A DNA stretch of 64,000 nt from Galeruca laticollis (taxonomy: Eukaryota; Arthropoda; Insecta; Coleoptera; Chrysomelidae): assembly GCA_963921935.1 (NCBI GenBank), contig OY998178.1:41718951-41782950 (forward strand). Reading direction: 5' to 3'. Below the pieces are notes generated by a model. The model worked only from the letters and a program-made list of their open reading frames with translations. It had not been told where the DNA came from and made no database searches. Made by a program: the position numbers and the translations under genes. Positions 10,313 to 21,560 of the stretch are shown here, one piece after another. The stretch's first letter is position 1; each line of letters opens with the position of its first letter.

Positions 10313-12060
10313 GGGTAAAATAGGGTATATCGTACCGACGGCTAATTCGTACCACTGCGATATTTATAAACTGTCGAAAAAGATTTGCCTTTTGAAGTAT
10401 AGAGGGCGTTCCGGCAACGTTAAAATAACTCCATTTCATTTCTCGGCAGTTCATTAGTACCTATCGCAGACGTTGTAAAACTGATTTATTTGTTTGGACC
10501 CACGAACTGTAGTTTTCAGACCCATTTTTTAACGAATTTGTGCCATCGTAGGTAAGTTATGAATTATTTATGTCTAACTATCAGGAAATATTGTTCATTA
10601 TGATATTTTTATATGTTTGCAATTGGTATACACTTCAGTTATGAATAAATAGGGTTATGAAAACACAAATGTACATGTCGGGTATATCGTACCGTTTGTT
10701 TGTCTGGTAAATCGTACTGGTACGATTTACCCTACTGCAATGTGAGATCAAAATCAAACAATTCGGTTAATATAGATATTCTTTACAGGATGAGTGTCAA
10801 GAGAAAATATGGATTATGGACATCCCAAGATATGGAAAATGCCATCACAGCTTATAGGAGCGGACAATGTGGATTTAAAGAAGCTTCTCGAAACTTAGAC
10901 TCTAAGAATGTTAAAGCAAATGAATCCATAAAATCAGTTGGCCGCCTTACCATTCTACCAAAGTATTATTTAGAAGATCAGTTGGGTACTCACATATTGA
11001 AATTAGAAGAGTGTCTTATTGGAATAAATATAACAGATGTTCGAAAGTTAGCTTTAGAAGTAGCTGAGAAAACTGGTATTCTTCATAACTTCAACCCCCA
11101 GAATCAAATGGCATCAGGAAAGGATTGGTACTATGCCTTTTTAAAGCGACACCCTAACATCAGTTTACGCCAGCCTGAATCTACAACAATTGCCAGAGCT
11201 AAAGGTTTTAATAAACAACTTGTTTATGCGTTTTTTGGTATGCTGGAAAAAATATGCGATGAGCACGAATTAAACGCTACACAAACTTACAATGTGGATG
11301 AATCTGGTTACTCCACCGTCCAAAGGAAAAATAGAAAGATATTGGCTCAAAAGGGAAAAAATCAGATATGTACCTATTCTAGCTAGCGGAGAGCGAGGAA
11401 TCAATAAAACGGTGGTATGCGCCGCAGGAGTTTTCGTTCCTCCAATGATAATCTTGAAAAGAAAAAGACACTGTGATGAATTAAAAGTTGGAGCTCCACC
11501 TGGTAGCGTTGTAACAATTTCCCATACTGGATATATTAGATAATAGCGAACTATTTGTCGATTGGTTAAATCACTTTATTGCTTTTGTTAAGCCAAGCCC
11601 AGAAAAGAAGGTCCTTCTTTTATTTGATGGTCATACCACCCACACGCGGAACTTACAAGCCTTGGAACTTGCGAGGTCTCATGAAGTTATACTTCGGCAA
11701 TTACCCGCTCATACAACTCATAGACTTCAGCCTTTAGTTTAGATGTGGCATTTTTTAAACCTTTACAGACTTATTACGATCAAATGGTGGTCAAATGGCT
11801 ACGTACGAATCCAGGCCTGGCTGTCACACAATTTCAAATGTCTCAGTTAATAGCCGAAGCAGCTACAATTGAAAATGCTATAGGTGGCTTTCGAGGTAGT
11901 GGAATTTGGCCTGTCGATCGCTACATTTTTAAAGAACATGACTTTGCTGCATCTGAAATATTGAATGATGATTTAGAACCTGGAAATGTATCTTTCCATT
12001 TCGTCTTATTTACATTTGGATTCTACTACAAAATGATCACAGCCGATTTCTGGTTCTCTC
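10313..12060 (+). mobile_element. Tigger-1 (pogo-like), right end not found
   Basis: The left end reads GGGTAAAATAGGGTATATCG at 10313, preceded by TA (10311-10312). It matches the Tigger-2 terminus, followed by further CGTACC motifs and the GGTAAATCGTACTGGTACG palindrome near 10706-10730. The right terminus is not visible before the LINE sequence that starts near 12100, so it is truncated or displaced. Confidence 0.75.
10790..11975 (+). pseudogene. Tigger-1 transposase pseudogene
   Basis: ATG 10790 (MSVKRKYGLWTSQDME) follows a TTTACAG acceptor, the same arrangement as in Tigger-2, so a 5' UTR intron is likely. Residues 1-60 form the Psq-like HTH, about 70-150 the CENP-B-type HTH (WYYAFLKRHPNISLRQPE), then the DDE core: YNVDESGYSTV, LLLFDGHTTHTRNL and HRLQPL. 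Frameshifts occur near 11365 (before LASGERG) and 11540, and a 5-bp tandem duplication after LQPL near 11735 destroys the third Asp region. The C-terminal PHD part seen in Tigger-2 is absent. About 60-65% identity to Tigger-2 by eye; a related but distinct family member. Confidence 0.85.
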
Positions 12061-12100
12061 CTTACTCTTGTGTCTTTTATCAATTTTTGGTATTGCCTTT

Positions 12101-12720
12101 CTATATTGGTATATAATCTATTATTGATTTTTCGTTCCTGCTCTTTACTTCTCTTATGTATTTGTGGATGTCCTTATGTTGGAGCCATGTATTATTTATT
12201 ATCAAATCATTTATTAGACAAAACTCAAGCATTCTCCCCCCATTATTATTCCAAACATTTTTCCCATATGCTCCTATAACTGTTTTATATTCTTCATCTT
12301 TTTGACCGACTCTACTGTTAAAATCACCTATTATGTACAATCTACCTTCTGATTTTTCTTTTATTTCTGTCAATTCATCCCAGAATATTTGCTTATTATC
12401 CGCTTTATCGTCTTCGTTTATTCCGTATACTACTATTATTGTTTTCTTTTGGCTTTTCTCCGCTTTGATCTCCACTGTTAATAACCGTTCTGAACATGCT
12501 TTCCATCTTAATATTTATTATTCTAGTTCCTTATGTATTAAAAGTCCTACTCCCCTGTATATTAGTATATTATCTTTTGCTAGTTTTTGTAATCCGGGAC
12601 CCTTTTTTTTGTTTCTGTTATTCCTAGTAGTAGGTTGACACCTCCATTTTTTGAAATTCTTCTTCTAATTCTATTTCTTTTCCTTTAATACTTTTTATAT
12701 TCCATGTTGCTATTTCCATA
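12101..12720 (-). pseudogene. LINE endonuclease (APE-type) fragment
   Basis: On the minus strand the region starts MEIATWNIKSIKGKE (near 12720), continues with LLGITETKKKG, and contains LYIIGDFNSRVG, the Asn/Asp catalytic motif of APE-type endonucleases, then NNTWLQHKDIHKY and KSIIDYI. This is the start of ORF2 of a non-LTR retrotransposon. Frameshifts lie near 12490 and 12630. No reverse transcriptase follows: homology stops near 12105, where Tigger-1-side sequence begins. Because 5' truncation is usual for LINEs, loss of the 3' part implies a deletion or later rearrangement. Confidence 0.75.
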
Positions 12721-12734
12721 TTAAAGTGTTTTTT

Positions 12735-13140
12735 TTCTTAATTGTTTTTTATTATTAGTTTTACCATTCATATTATTATTCTTATCACTTTGATTATTAT
12801 TTTAGAAAATTGTTTTTTTAATGCCTCTATTATTGTTGTTGTCTTTGTCATTGTTATTGTCATTGTCCCTGTTTTCGAAATTATTGTAGATTATCGTTAT
12901 CTTTGCTATTTTTATCGGTATTTTTGATTTGCTTTTCCTCAATATTATTTCTTTTATACTTATTAATACTACTAATCTGTATATTTTTAATAATGATATT
13001 TTCATGTTTATTTATGTTTCCCGTTTCCCCATTACTAATTTTACCATAATCATTACTATTACTAAAATGTCCATCACTATTACTACTCTTATAACTATTC
13101 TTACAAAGGTTATTACTATTAATCTTATAATCTAATTTAA
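12735..13140. repeat. (ATT)n-like low-complexity tract
   Basis: About 400 bp of imperfect TTATTA/ATTACT triplets between the LINE ORF1 and ORF2 parts. The short hydrophobic frames here are products of the repeat, not genes. Confidence 0.6.
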
Positions 13141-13194
13141 TTTTAGTTGTTTTTCCTCCTTCTCTTCTATTTTCTTCTTAAGTTTATTCCACTT

Positions 13195-13445
13195 CATTCA
13201 GTTTTTTGGTCTTCCATTGTTATTAACTTTCATCAACCTATTTTCTGTATTGTCCCATTTCCAATATAAATCTTCCTGTGTCTAATTTTAATTGATGTCC
13301 CTTTTTTATTTTCTTCATTTGCTCTTATTCTAATTATCTTTTGTACCTATCTCTCTGTCCCATGTCTTTGTTTTCAATTTCAATCACTTAGTCATCACAT
13401 TGTTTGTTTACTAAATTATATAAGAAATTCTTCTTTTATTGTTCC
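13195..13445 (-). pseudogene. LINE ORF1 C-terminal remnant
   Basis: Minus-strand translation gives IRIRANEENKKGTSIKIRH and KIYIGNGTIQKIG, which reads like the C-terminal end of a LINE ORF1 protein. Its N-terminal part lies at 14290-14760, separated by an unrelated block (13450-14286). Confidence 0.45.
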
Positions 13446-13467
13446 CTCACTTTAAACGGTCTAAACA

Positions 13468-13877
13468 TAAAGGGCTATCCCTACCAAAGAGTCAAGCTGG
13501 CTAGTGGAAGACCAGTAAGTAATTAAGGTTGGTACTTTGACTTATCTATCAAATTGATCTACTGTCATTATGCTTTCATTTTCCACTCCACTTTTTTGTC
13601 TTTTATGGCTGAATTTTAACTGAATGAGATGAACCGAACTTTTCCGGATTTTTGAGGCCAAAAAGGAAAAAAGGGAAACACTTTCCGAGACCTTTTTATA
13701 ATATGTTCACGTATTGAATAGCCCGCATGGGTATATTCTATAAACTAGTCTATTTAAAGCCACTCCACCTTCGGCTTTTTTTTCTTTTGTTATACTTTGG
13801 ATCATTTACTGACAGTAATACCATTGCTGTGACCATCTGCATTGTTCACCACAGTTAGACGTCCGGATAGCCCCTTT
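13468..13877. repeat. Possible MITE with short inverted ends
   Basis: AAAGGGCTATCC at 13468-13479 and GGATAGCCCCTTT at 13865-13877 are near-perfect inverted copies about 400 bp apart, lying inside interrupted LINE ORF1 sequence. I see no convincing target duplication, so this is a weak call. Confidence 0.3.
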
Positions 13878-14289
13878 TTAATATAGCCAGACTACCGACC
13901 ACAAGTAAGAATATAGTTATTATTTTGTATAGTATCATTCGCCTATCGACTATTGAGAAACTGACTTCCACTCCACCATAGTAGAGGACTCCGCCGAACT
14001 AAGATTTTATATGTGTTCATAAAATATCATTTAATATATACTTGCCTTGTGAACCTATCAGTACTAATAGTGGAATTGCGTATAGTGTGAAACCGTAAAC
14101 AATTTCAACTTTCCTTAAACATCTTGTCTCCTCCACTATTCTATCGCAAAATAAAACGTTAAGAACTGTTACACAGTACCTTTCAGGGTAATTAAATGTG
14201 AATAATATTGATTTACCCACCCCTTTCTCCACTGTAACTAGCTGGTCATCAAACTGGTTATATTTAGGATTATAATCAACAAACATTTA

Positions 14290-14760
14290 TTTGTTACCTA
14301 TTGATCATGTAGGTAACATCTTCTTGAATGAATATTTTCCGTTCTTCTTTGTTCCTTAATCTATTTTTGTTTTTCATAATCATCTGTTTATCATTTCCAT
14401 TGCTTAATTTTATTAGACACGTTTTCTCTCCCAATTTAATAGCCTCATATACTTTCGCTTTCCAAACATTTGCTCATCTCTTCTACTAAATCTTTATTTG
14501 TGGTATTTATCTGTACTCCTTGTATTACAATATTATTACATCGTTTCTCATTTTCTATTCGATCCAGTCGATTTTCTTTCTATCTGTTTAACCAATTTCT
14601 CATTATTTTTATTCAGTTTTTCATTTTCAATTTTCAGTTTTGATATTTCTTCTTTATACTATTTCTGATCTTTCCTCATTTGCTGGATCTCATTCGACAG
14701 TTCATAAAAATATGCCACATTGTAAAATGGTATTTCCGTGCCAATTTGCAAATAGGTAGA
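14290..14760 (-). pseudogene. LINE ORF1 (coiled-coil) remnant
   Basis: The minus strand encodes YELSNEIQQMRKDQK then KLKIENEKLNKNNEKLVKQI, a heptad-rich coiled coil. NNIVIQGVQINT follows, resembling the start of the RRM-like domain of LINE ORF1 proteins, then EERKIFIQEDVTY. Several stops and frameshifts. It belongs with the endonuclease fragment at 12101-12720. Confidence 0.55.
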
Positions 14761-15689
14761 CATTAAGAATTTATAGACTAGGAATGAATCTATTGGTGCC
14801 GAAACTGCGGTATGAATTTGTCTTACCGAATACCACACAGGGTTAAATTAAATCCAGAAATTTTATCCGGCTCATTAATATTTTTAGAACTTATCCCTTG
14901 TAGCTTGGCGACTCGGAATTTTCATATAAATAAAAGAACATCTTCATCAATTGCTGCGATCCTGATAGAAATCAGGAATGTTTCGCTCTTGTTCGCGACA
15001 ACAACCATTTGTTAGTTATATATAATAGATGAAAATTTTTGAATTCATTTCTTCTTCCTTCTTATTCGACCGAACAACTTGCAATGGGTTAAAATTCTAC
15101 ACCAAGATTCATCCAAATATAAGACCAAATCGGTAAGTTTACAAGTTCCACAACCACAATGACACAAAACCGAAAAGAAAATGGCTTATTACTTTTTAAC
15201 GAGAGGCCATTTGAAGAGTAGAAGAACAATAATCATGGCGGTTCTATAGACAGTTTTTGAGAATGTCGATTTTGTTGTTTCGAGAACGAAAGTTTTCACT
15301 TTTTTTATCAGGAACACATAAGAGCATGAAGTAAATTTATCTTTATACTACGAAAATCGACCTACATAAAAAGGAGTTAAATTGGTTTCAAGTACGGAGT
15401 AAATATATCTTGCAACCAGAAAATACAGGGCTACACAAAATTATCAAAAAATACAGTTATGTTGAAGGTTATTATAATACGGAGGATATCGAAAATGAAT
15501 TAATACATTTTTACTCAGTACAGAAGGAAACACTGTTTCTAAAACATCTAAACTTCTAAAACTTTTTTCTAGGTATGGAGGGTAGAGGGAACCAATTCAG
15601 TGTATGAAAAAGTGTCCATAGAATTTCCATATCTAAAATGTAATTATTAGTTACTAGTATTTTTTAAACTAGTATTACTAGTTACCATT
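14761..15689. other. No gene recognised
   Basis: AT-rich sequence between the LINE remnant and the Harbinger-1 transposase. A 67-codon frame at 14812-15015 shows no recognisable domain. This stretch may include the left end of Harbinger-1, but I could not define it. Confidence 0.4.
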
Positions 15690-16333
15690 CTCAAATTTCA
15701 AAATATTATATAAAGTTGCACAGGCAATAGTTATTTTTCCGGCAAATTCTGGTTTATAATGTAAAATTCGATTTTTTAGTAAACAACGAAATCTTTCCTT
15801 TCATAGCCCCGATACATCTCTCATAATATATACTGGAGAGTTTGGATCAGATCCAATTATAGGAGTAATGAGAAAAGGCTGCACAAGGTAACCAGAATAG
15901 CCTAAAACATTTAATAGGTGTTTTATAAATAAATTAATTGAAGTTATTTTGCAATGAATGTACAATCTAATTGGAGTTCAATGTTTATTCATTTATTGCC
16001 TCATAATATATTTAATACCTAAAAGTCATGTGGTCATATCACCATCAATACCTACTGTGTAAAAGTCTTTTAATTCTACACATTTGTCAAATAGCTGAAT
16101 CATGAATACTGCCTGGATATCTGGGATTTATATTATAATTTTTAAATTACTGTCACAAATCTGAAATGAATTTGAATATCGATCTATTTTGTTAACTTGA
16201 AAATTTAAAAACTTACTATTTGACAGAGTTTTTTCTGTTTAGCTTTACTAGTCGAGGGGAAAACCTCCAGCTGCATCAGGGGGAAATAGGGAATTATGAG
16301 TCCCATCATTAGCACCTATAATACTCCATGGAA
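15690..16333 (-). pseudogene. Harbinger-1 transposase, C-terminal part
   Basis: Degenerate PIF/Harbinger (DDE_Tnp_4) transposase read from high to low coordinates. WSIIGANDGTHNSLFPP lies next to 16333 (first catalytic Asp). RYPGSIHDSAI near 16110 carries the second Asp. GYSGYLVQPFLITPI and then KERFRCLLKNRILHYKPE (15740-15905) cover the region of the last catalytic residue. Several stops. The N-terminal half continues at 35208 on the far side of hAT-3, so the gene was split by that insertion. Confidence 0.75.
16326..16333. repeat. Left target duplication of hAT-3 (imperfect)
   Basis: CCATGGAA here versus CCAAAGAA at 35066-35073, six of eight bases identical. The decay fits the age implied by the insertions nested inside. 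The reading frame of Harbinger-1 supports this junction independently. Confidence 0.6.
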
Positions 16334-16399
16334 CAGTGGTGGCCTTAGGGGGTGGCGAACAGGGCAATCGCCCGGGGCCTCGCTCTTGCAAGGGCCTCG

Positions 16400-17981
16400 C
16401 GCAACAACCCAAGCAAATTTTAATCAATATAAAAAATTTTAACGATTTTTTTTATTTAAAATTTTCGATTTTCATCCTTAATTACTTATTGAGGTTATAA
16501 TATAATGGTAAATTAAAATTAAGTTAGATAACTAATTCATGCATTCAAAGCATAATTGAAAAATTCATTATGTACACTGAGATATTTTTTTCGATAACCG
16601 CAAATACAAAAAATAACAAATCTGCGATTCGAAGTTTATAAGTACAAATGTGTGTAAACAGAAATAAACTTCGGGATATTGCAACCATAAGATGTACTTT
16701 ATTCTATATTTTTCTTAATCTTAGCACAGTTTTACTTATTAAGTTTTACTTATCCGTTTAGTGGTCAGGCCAGATATGAAAACACTTTTTCCTTTTCATT
16801 TTTCTGCTATTACACGCTAGTCTAGTAATACTGTCCTGTAGCCACGCCAGTAACATCTTTGGCCAATTTTATTGTGTTACCCAGATAAGTGTGGGCATTA
16901 TCCGGAAAAAAACTAAGGGCGTGAAGTCTTGCCAGGTTGTATGTTATATTTGGAGAAGCAATTTTGACCTGATCACGGATCTAATTACTTAACTAGTTTG
17001 GATGTAATAACTAGAAGATAATAAAAGTATAGTAAATTGTTGGACGCCAGTTACTTTCTCAAAAGTAACAAAAACCCAAATAACACATACAAATGTTTTT
17101 TTGTGAACCAGAAATTTTTGATTTGGTGTCGTGAAAATAAAGTTGGAATAATTACTATTAACAGTTTAATGATTGTACAAAATTTACAAAAATTTACATG
17201 ATTTTCAAAATGTACAATAGTTAAGACGTGATAGTATTTTTTTCTTTTCAGTTATATAAAATCAAAATACTTTATAATATTATTATTAACAAAAAAAAAT
17301 ATCAAATACGTTGAATTAATTACAATTTATAATTGAGAAAAAAAAATTGAGAGAAGTTGAATGAGTTATAGATTATAATCAGATAAAAAAATATGAACGA
17401 AGCTAAATGTGACGCAGTCGTTCAAAATTTGCACAGTAATTTAGAATTCTCAAAGAATGTAATTTTATACTTCCTTTCTTTGGCTGCACAAAGCTAAGAT
17501 CCCTCGGACAGGAAGCCAGTCTCAATGGTTGGGATGATAAGTTTCCTATTACCAATTTACTACCATAGGTATACCAGCTTTCATGGATCAGCAAATTTTA
17601 TAGGTATATTAGACTAAACCCCTTTTTTATACCCGGTTTCGTTGACTCAAATTTGTGTAAGTTTACCTGGTTTCGTTGACTCAAATTTGTGAAAGTAAAC
17701 CTGGTTTCGTTGACTCAAATTTTTGTAAGTATACCTGGTTTCGCTAAAAAAGCATAGTGCGATGTAATCAAAATTCTAAATTAAAGTGTCAGCCAGTTCA
17801 GACAAACCGCCAAATTGTTAGCGATTATATAACAATTTGTTAGTGGATGATCGCATAATTTACAAGCTCAATACTACAATGTTATAATTTGCAGTCGATT
17901 TACTTTAAATAAATCTATGTATCTATGAAATAAATGCCATTTACAATTTTAAATGCGGTAAACTATTTGAATAGAAACTAT
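16400..17981. other. hAT-3 left interior, no gene
   Basis: Non-coding AT-rich sequence between the hAT-3 left end and the hAT-4 insertion. The only structure I see is the 34-bp tandem repeat at 17635-17746. Confidence 0.45.
17635..17746. repeat. 34-bp tandem repeat
   Basis: GGTTTCGTTGACTCAAATTT recurs at 17635, 17669 and 17703, with a partial copy at 17737; exact 34-bp spacing, about 3.3 copies. Confidence 0.9.
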
Positions 17982-17989
17982 TGAACATC
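17982..17989. repeat. Left target duplication of hAT-4
   Basis: TGAACATC, repeated exactly at 21553-21560. Confidence 0.94.
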
Positions 17990-20900
17990 CAAGGGCGTCG
18001 CCAAGGGGGGGCAGGGAAGGGACAGCTGCCCCCCCTGGAGATTCTAAAAAATTGCCAAATATAATGCAACCAAAGTCCGAAGTATTTGAGTTGATTTGCT
18101 TGAAGTTCAAGCCTTGAACAATCATTCCCGTGCGTCGAAACTCGAATGAATTCACCAATTCCACTCTTAATATCCCGTACTACGCTGCGCTCTGCTCTAC
18201 TCTATCGTTGAAGCGGGAGAGGGGAAGTGGGGAAGCAAAGCAACATGTAACCGCGTGGCGCCCGCGCCCCCCGCACAGCCACCTTTCTTTTATCGTCTGT
18301 CTGTCATTTATTCGTGCGTTAGCGTTGCCACTGCCCGCTTTTACGTTTGTTTTGTGCGCTATTATCACATCTAAATAGTTGCTGTGACCACATAATCAAT
18401 ATGGACATCAGAAAATTTTTTGGTGAGTATCACTTGCGTTTAGCTTTCGTATTTTGCGTCCGTAAAATAACGTCAATTGATTTGATTATAAATGCTGATT
18501 TTGTATCGGTTTTTAAAATCGCAAAGATCCGTCTCTAGGCACGATATCCGATTCTTAAGGGTCGTCAGTTTAAACAAAAAGGAAAATTGCTCAATTTAAT
18601 GGTTCAATCGAAAATAGGACCATATTAACATAGCTTAAAGTAGAAAATTGTATGAATGCATATCGGCAGTGCCGATTCGGCACAGTTGGCTCGCGTATGC
18701 TTGAAACTCCGGTGCGTGCGTGTCGTCGCGCCCGCTCTAGAGTGCTCGAGCGAGGATGCCCGAGACCGCGCGAGCATAGCCGCGGCGGTTAAGCCGCTCG
18801 AAATAGCTAGGACTGTTGATATAAAAAATATCGTTGACGCTAGTCCTTGCGCGGGCTCGAGCCTGCCGCCGTCTTGAAGGGCATCTATGCTTTCAATGTG
18901 AATTGCAGACCAGAAGAAGTTGTTGCTATTTCAAATATTTTATTTTGCAGTTTTAAAAAGAAAGAAACCTAAAGGAGCAAGCAGTGACAGCGATGATTCC
19001 GTGGGTGACCTGGCGAGACCTAGCACATCCAATGAACCGAACTTAGTTCCCGACTCTTCGATACATGACTGCAACGAAAATGACATCGGTAAATTTATTG
19101 GACAAGCATCAATATTATATCGACTGAAATGAAGAAAGAATTGCTTTAAAACACTTGGTCTCCGTCTGCGACGTATGACTTTACGGAAGACGCTAAACAT
19201 TTGAAGAGGAAATTCAATTATTCATGGTTGGAAACGTACTCTCCATGGTTGGCCTATTCCAGGCACCAAAAAGGAGCCTTTTGTAAATATTGTACATTGT
19301 TCCCGCCAAATCCAAATTCTTTTAGAGGCGTATTAGGGTCATTTATCATAAGGCCGTTTTGTAAGTTCAAAGATATTCACGAGCATTGCAAAAAGCACAT
19401 GGAAACCCACTTCCATAAGATGGCACTGGAAGCCGCTAAATCATTTCTTGGAAGTGTGCCTGTAGATTTACAACTCAACAAATACTCCCGGGGCATTATT
19501 GAAGAAAACCGAAAAATTATAACATCTATTATTTCCTGCATTACGTTTTGCGGGTCGCACGACTTAGCTCTGAGAGGAAAACATTATGGCGAAGGTACTC
19601 TCGAGGACTTATACAAGCTACGAATTGACGCGGGAGATTTAGTTTTGAAGAAACACATTGAGCATGGGAAAAAGAATGCAAGCTATCGATCGATTGCTAT
19701 TCAAAATGAAATTATCGTAATTTGTGGAGATGTTATTAAGGCAGACATTATGAAAAAAGTAAAAGAAGCAGAAGCTTATAGTGTGTTAGTAGACGAAACA
19801 GCTGATATTTCCGGTACGGAACAATTATCGATTGGGCTGCGATATTTTGACGAGGAAGCCAATGAGGTCCAAGAAATGTTCGTCGTATTTGTTGAGCGGA
19901 AAGGTCTGGATGCGAAATCTATTGCATATTGCATCGATGAGTTTCTGACAAAAGAAGACCTTAATCCTACTGACAAATGCGTTGGTTTTGGATTTGACGG
20001 TTGTTCGACGATGTCCGGAAAAGACGGTGGAGTACAAGCGATCCTTCGCAAAAAATATACCAAAGCACTGTTCTTTCATTGCTCGTCCCATAAACTGAAT
20101 CTGGTAATAAATGATCTCAATATTCTTCCTGAAATTCGAAACACCATGGGAACCACTAAAGATATTATTAATTTTTTTCGGGAATCTGTTTTGAGAAGAA
20201 AATTGGTACCTAATATTGCCAGGCTCTGCGAAACAAGATGGTGTGAGAAACATAAAACTATCAGAGTATTTAAGGAAAATTTCCTGTTATATTGGAAGCC
20301 TTAGAAAACTTATCGCGTGAAGGAAACAGTGCTACTCGAAAAAATGCCTTTCAACTCCATGCGGCTGCTTTCAAAATTTCGTTTATACTTTGTATTACTT
20401 TGATAGCTAAATACTCTGCTTTGTTAGAACCTGTTGTCAACGCACTCCAATCCATAGCTTTAGATGTGGTTAAGGCCTCGCAACACGTCAAACGCATTTT
20501 GCAATTGCTTAAGAGCCACCGTGATAATCCCGAAAGAGTCACAGATGAAATTATAAAGGATGCTACTGTTGTTGCGGAGAAAGTCGGCCTGGAGGAGGAT
20601 ATCACTTCAATGCCGCGCATTGTTGGGAAACAACGTCATCGAAGCAATCACCCAGCAGAAAGCCCTTCAGAATTCTGGAAAAGATCATTAATAATACCAT
20701 ACTTGGACTCCGTTATTACATCGCTTGAAACACGCTTTGCTGAAGCAAATACTCCATCATTTGCTTTATCTACATTACACCCCGCACAAATGCAAACGAT
20801 GTCAGTCGAAAATCTCACAGAAACTGTGAAACTATCGCTCAGCTTTATAATTTACCAAACATAAAAATTGAAGTCGAGCTTTGGCAGCAATTCTGGCATA

Positions 20901-21552
20901 ATAAACCAAACTCAACAGATCAAACCGTTGTTGATATCCTAAAAGGAGCAAAAACCTTCTTTCCCGACACGGAAAAAGCGTTGAAAATTTTGATCGCTCT
21001 TCCATGCAAGACGTGTACGGTAGAGCGATCGTTTAGCAGCCTCAGGAGACTAAAAACCTGGCTAAGAAGCACTATGAGTGAAAATCGCCTCAATGGTTTG
21101 GCCATGATGAGTGTGCACCGAAAACTTATACATGGAAACTTAGAAGATTTTAATAATAAAGTGGTCGAGAAGTTTACAATGAATCCCCGAAAATTATATT
21201 TTAATTAACCTAATATAAACAAACAACGACCATTATAATATTAAAATCTGATAATTAAAAAAAATACGCTGTACGCTGTACACTTATTCAAATTCAAACT
21301 CTTTTTTATTCTATTTTTCTAATAAATATTATTATAACTTATTTACAAGTTTTTTATTGCATAGTCAAGAGCTCGTGCTCGTGTAGCTTTACACATTGGA
21401 CTCTGTACTGTCACAGAATACCTAGAATTCATACCTACTTTACCTACAATTCATACCTACTTTTCTCATTCATAGAGAATGAGAAAAGTATGAATTGTAG
21501 TATGTAAAGTCAACTTGCCCCCCCCCTGCGCCATCGGCTGGCGACGCCCTTG
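17990..21552 (+). mobile_element. hAT-4 DNA transposon, complete ends
   Basis: A 3563-bp element starting CAAGGGCGTCGCCA and ending TGGCGACGCCCTTG, perfect 14-bp inverted repeats. A C- and G-rich subterminal stretch lies at each end (near 18005 and 21517). Exact 8-bp duplications TGAACATC flank it. It carries one transposase gene (18401-21208) that is close to complete but frame-broken, and it lies inside the left half of hAT-3. Confidence 0.94.
18401..21208 (+). pseudogene. hAT transposase pseudogene (DUF4371/ZMYM1-like)
   Basis: A short first exon, ATG 18401 to 18422 (MDIRKFF), ends at GGTGAGT. Exon 2 starts after TTTTGCAG at 18951 in matching phase (KRKKPKGASSDSDDS). Domains: TTF-type zinc finger (19201-19420, FCKYCTLFPP and HCKKHMETH), DUF4371 and core with VLVDETADISGTEQLS, GFGFDGCSTMSGKDGG and HCSSHKLNLVIND, and the dimerisation domain (20960-21208, CTVERSFSSLRRLKTWLRS). 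Lesions: a frameshift near 19130, TAA at 19147-19149, and frameshifts near 20300 and 20830. With so few lesions this is the best preserved hAT gene in the window. Confidence 0.9.
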
Positions 21553-21560
21553 TGAACATC
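21553..21560. repeat. Right target duplication of hAT-4
   Basis: TGAACATC, an exact copy of 17982-17989. Confidence 0.94.

Noticed and set aside
12742..13135. Several overlapping 60-70 codon frames rich in I, T, N and V
   Set aside because: They are translations of an (ATT)n-like low-complexity tract in different frames.
14017..14286. An 89-codon minus-strand frame with a hydrophobic stretch (FTLYAIPLLVLIGS) suggesting a receptor transmembrane segment
   Set aside because: No conserved receptor motifs around it, no adjacent exon with similarity, and AT-rich DNA often yields such frames. Not supportable.
18180..18368. Overlapping frames of 62 and 82 codons in the GC-rich hAT-4 subterminal region
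   Set aside because: They lie upstream of the true hAT-4 first exon and show no domain.
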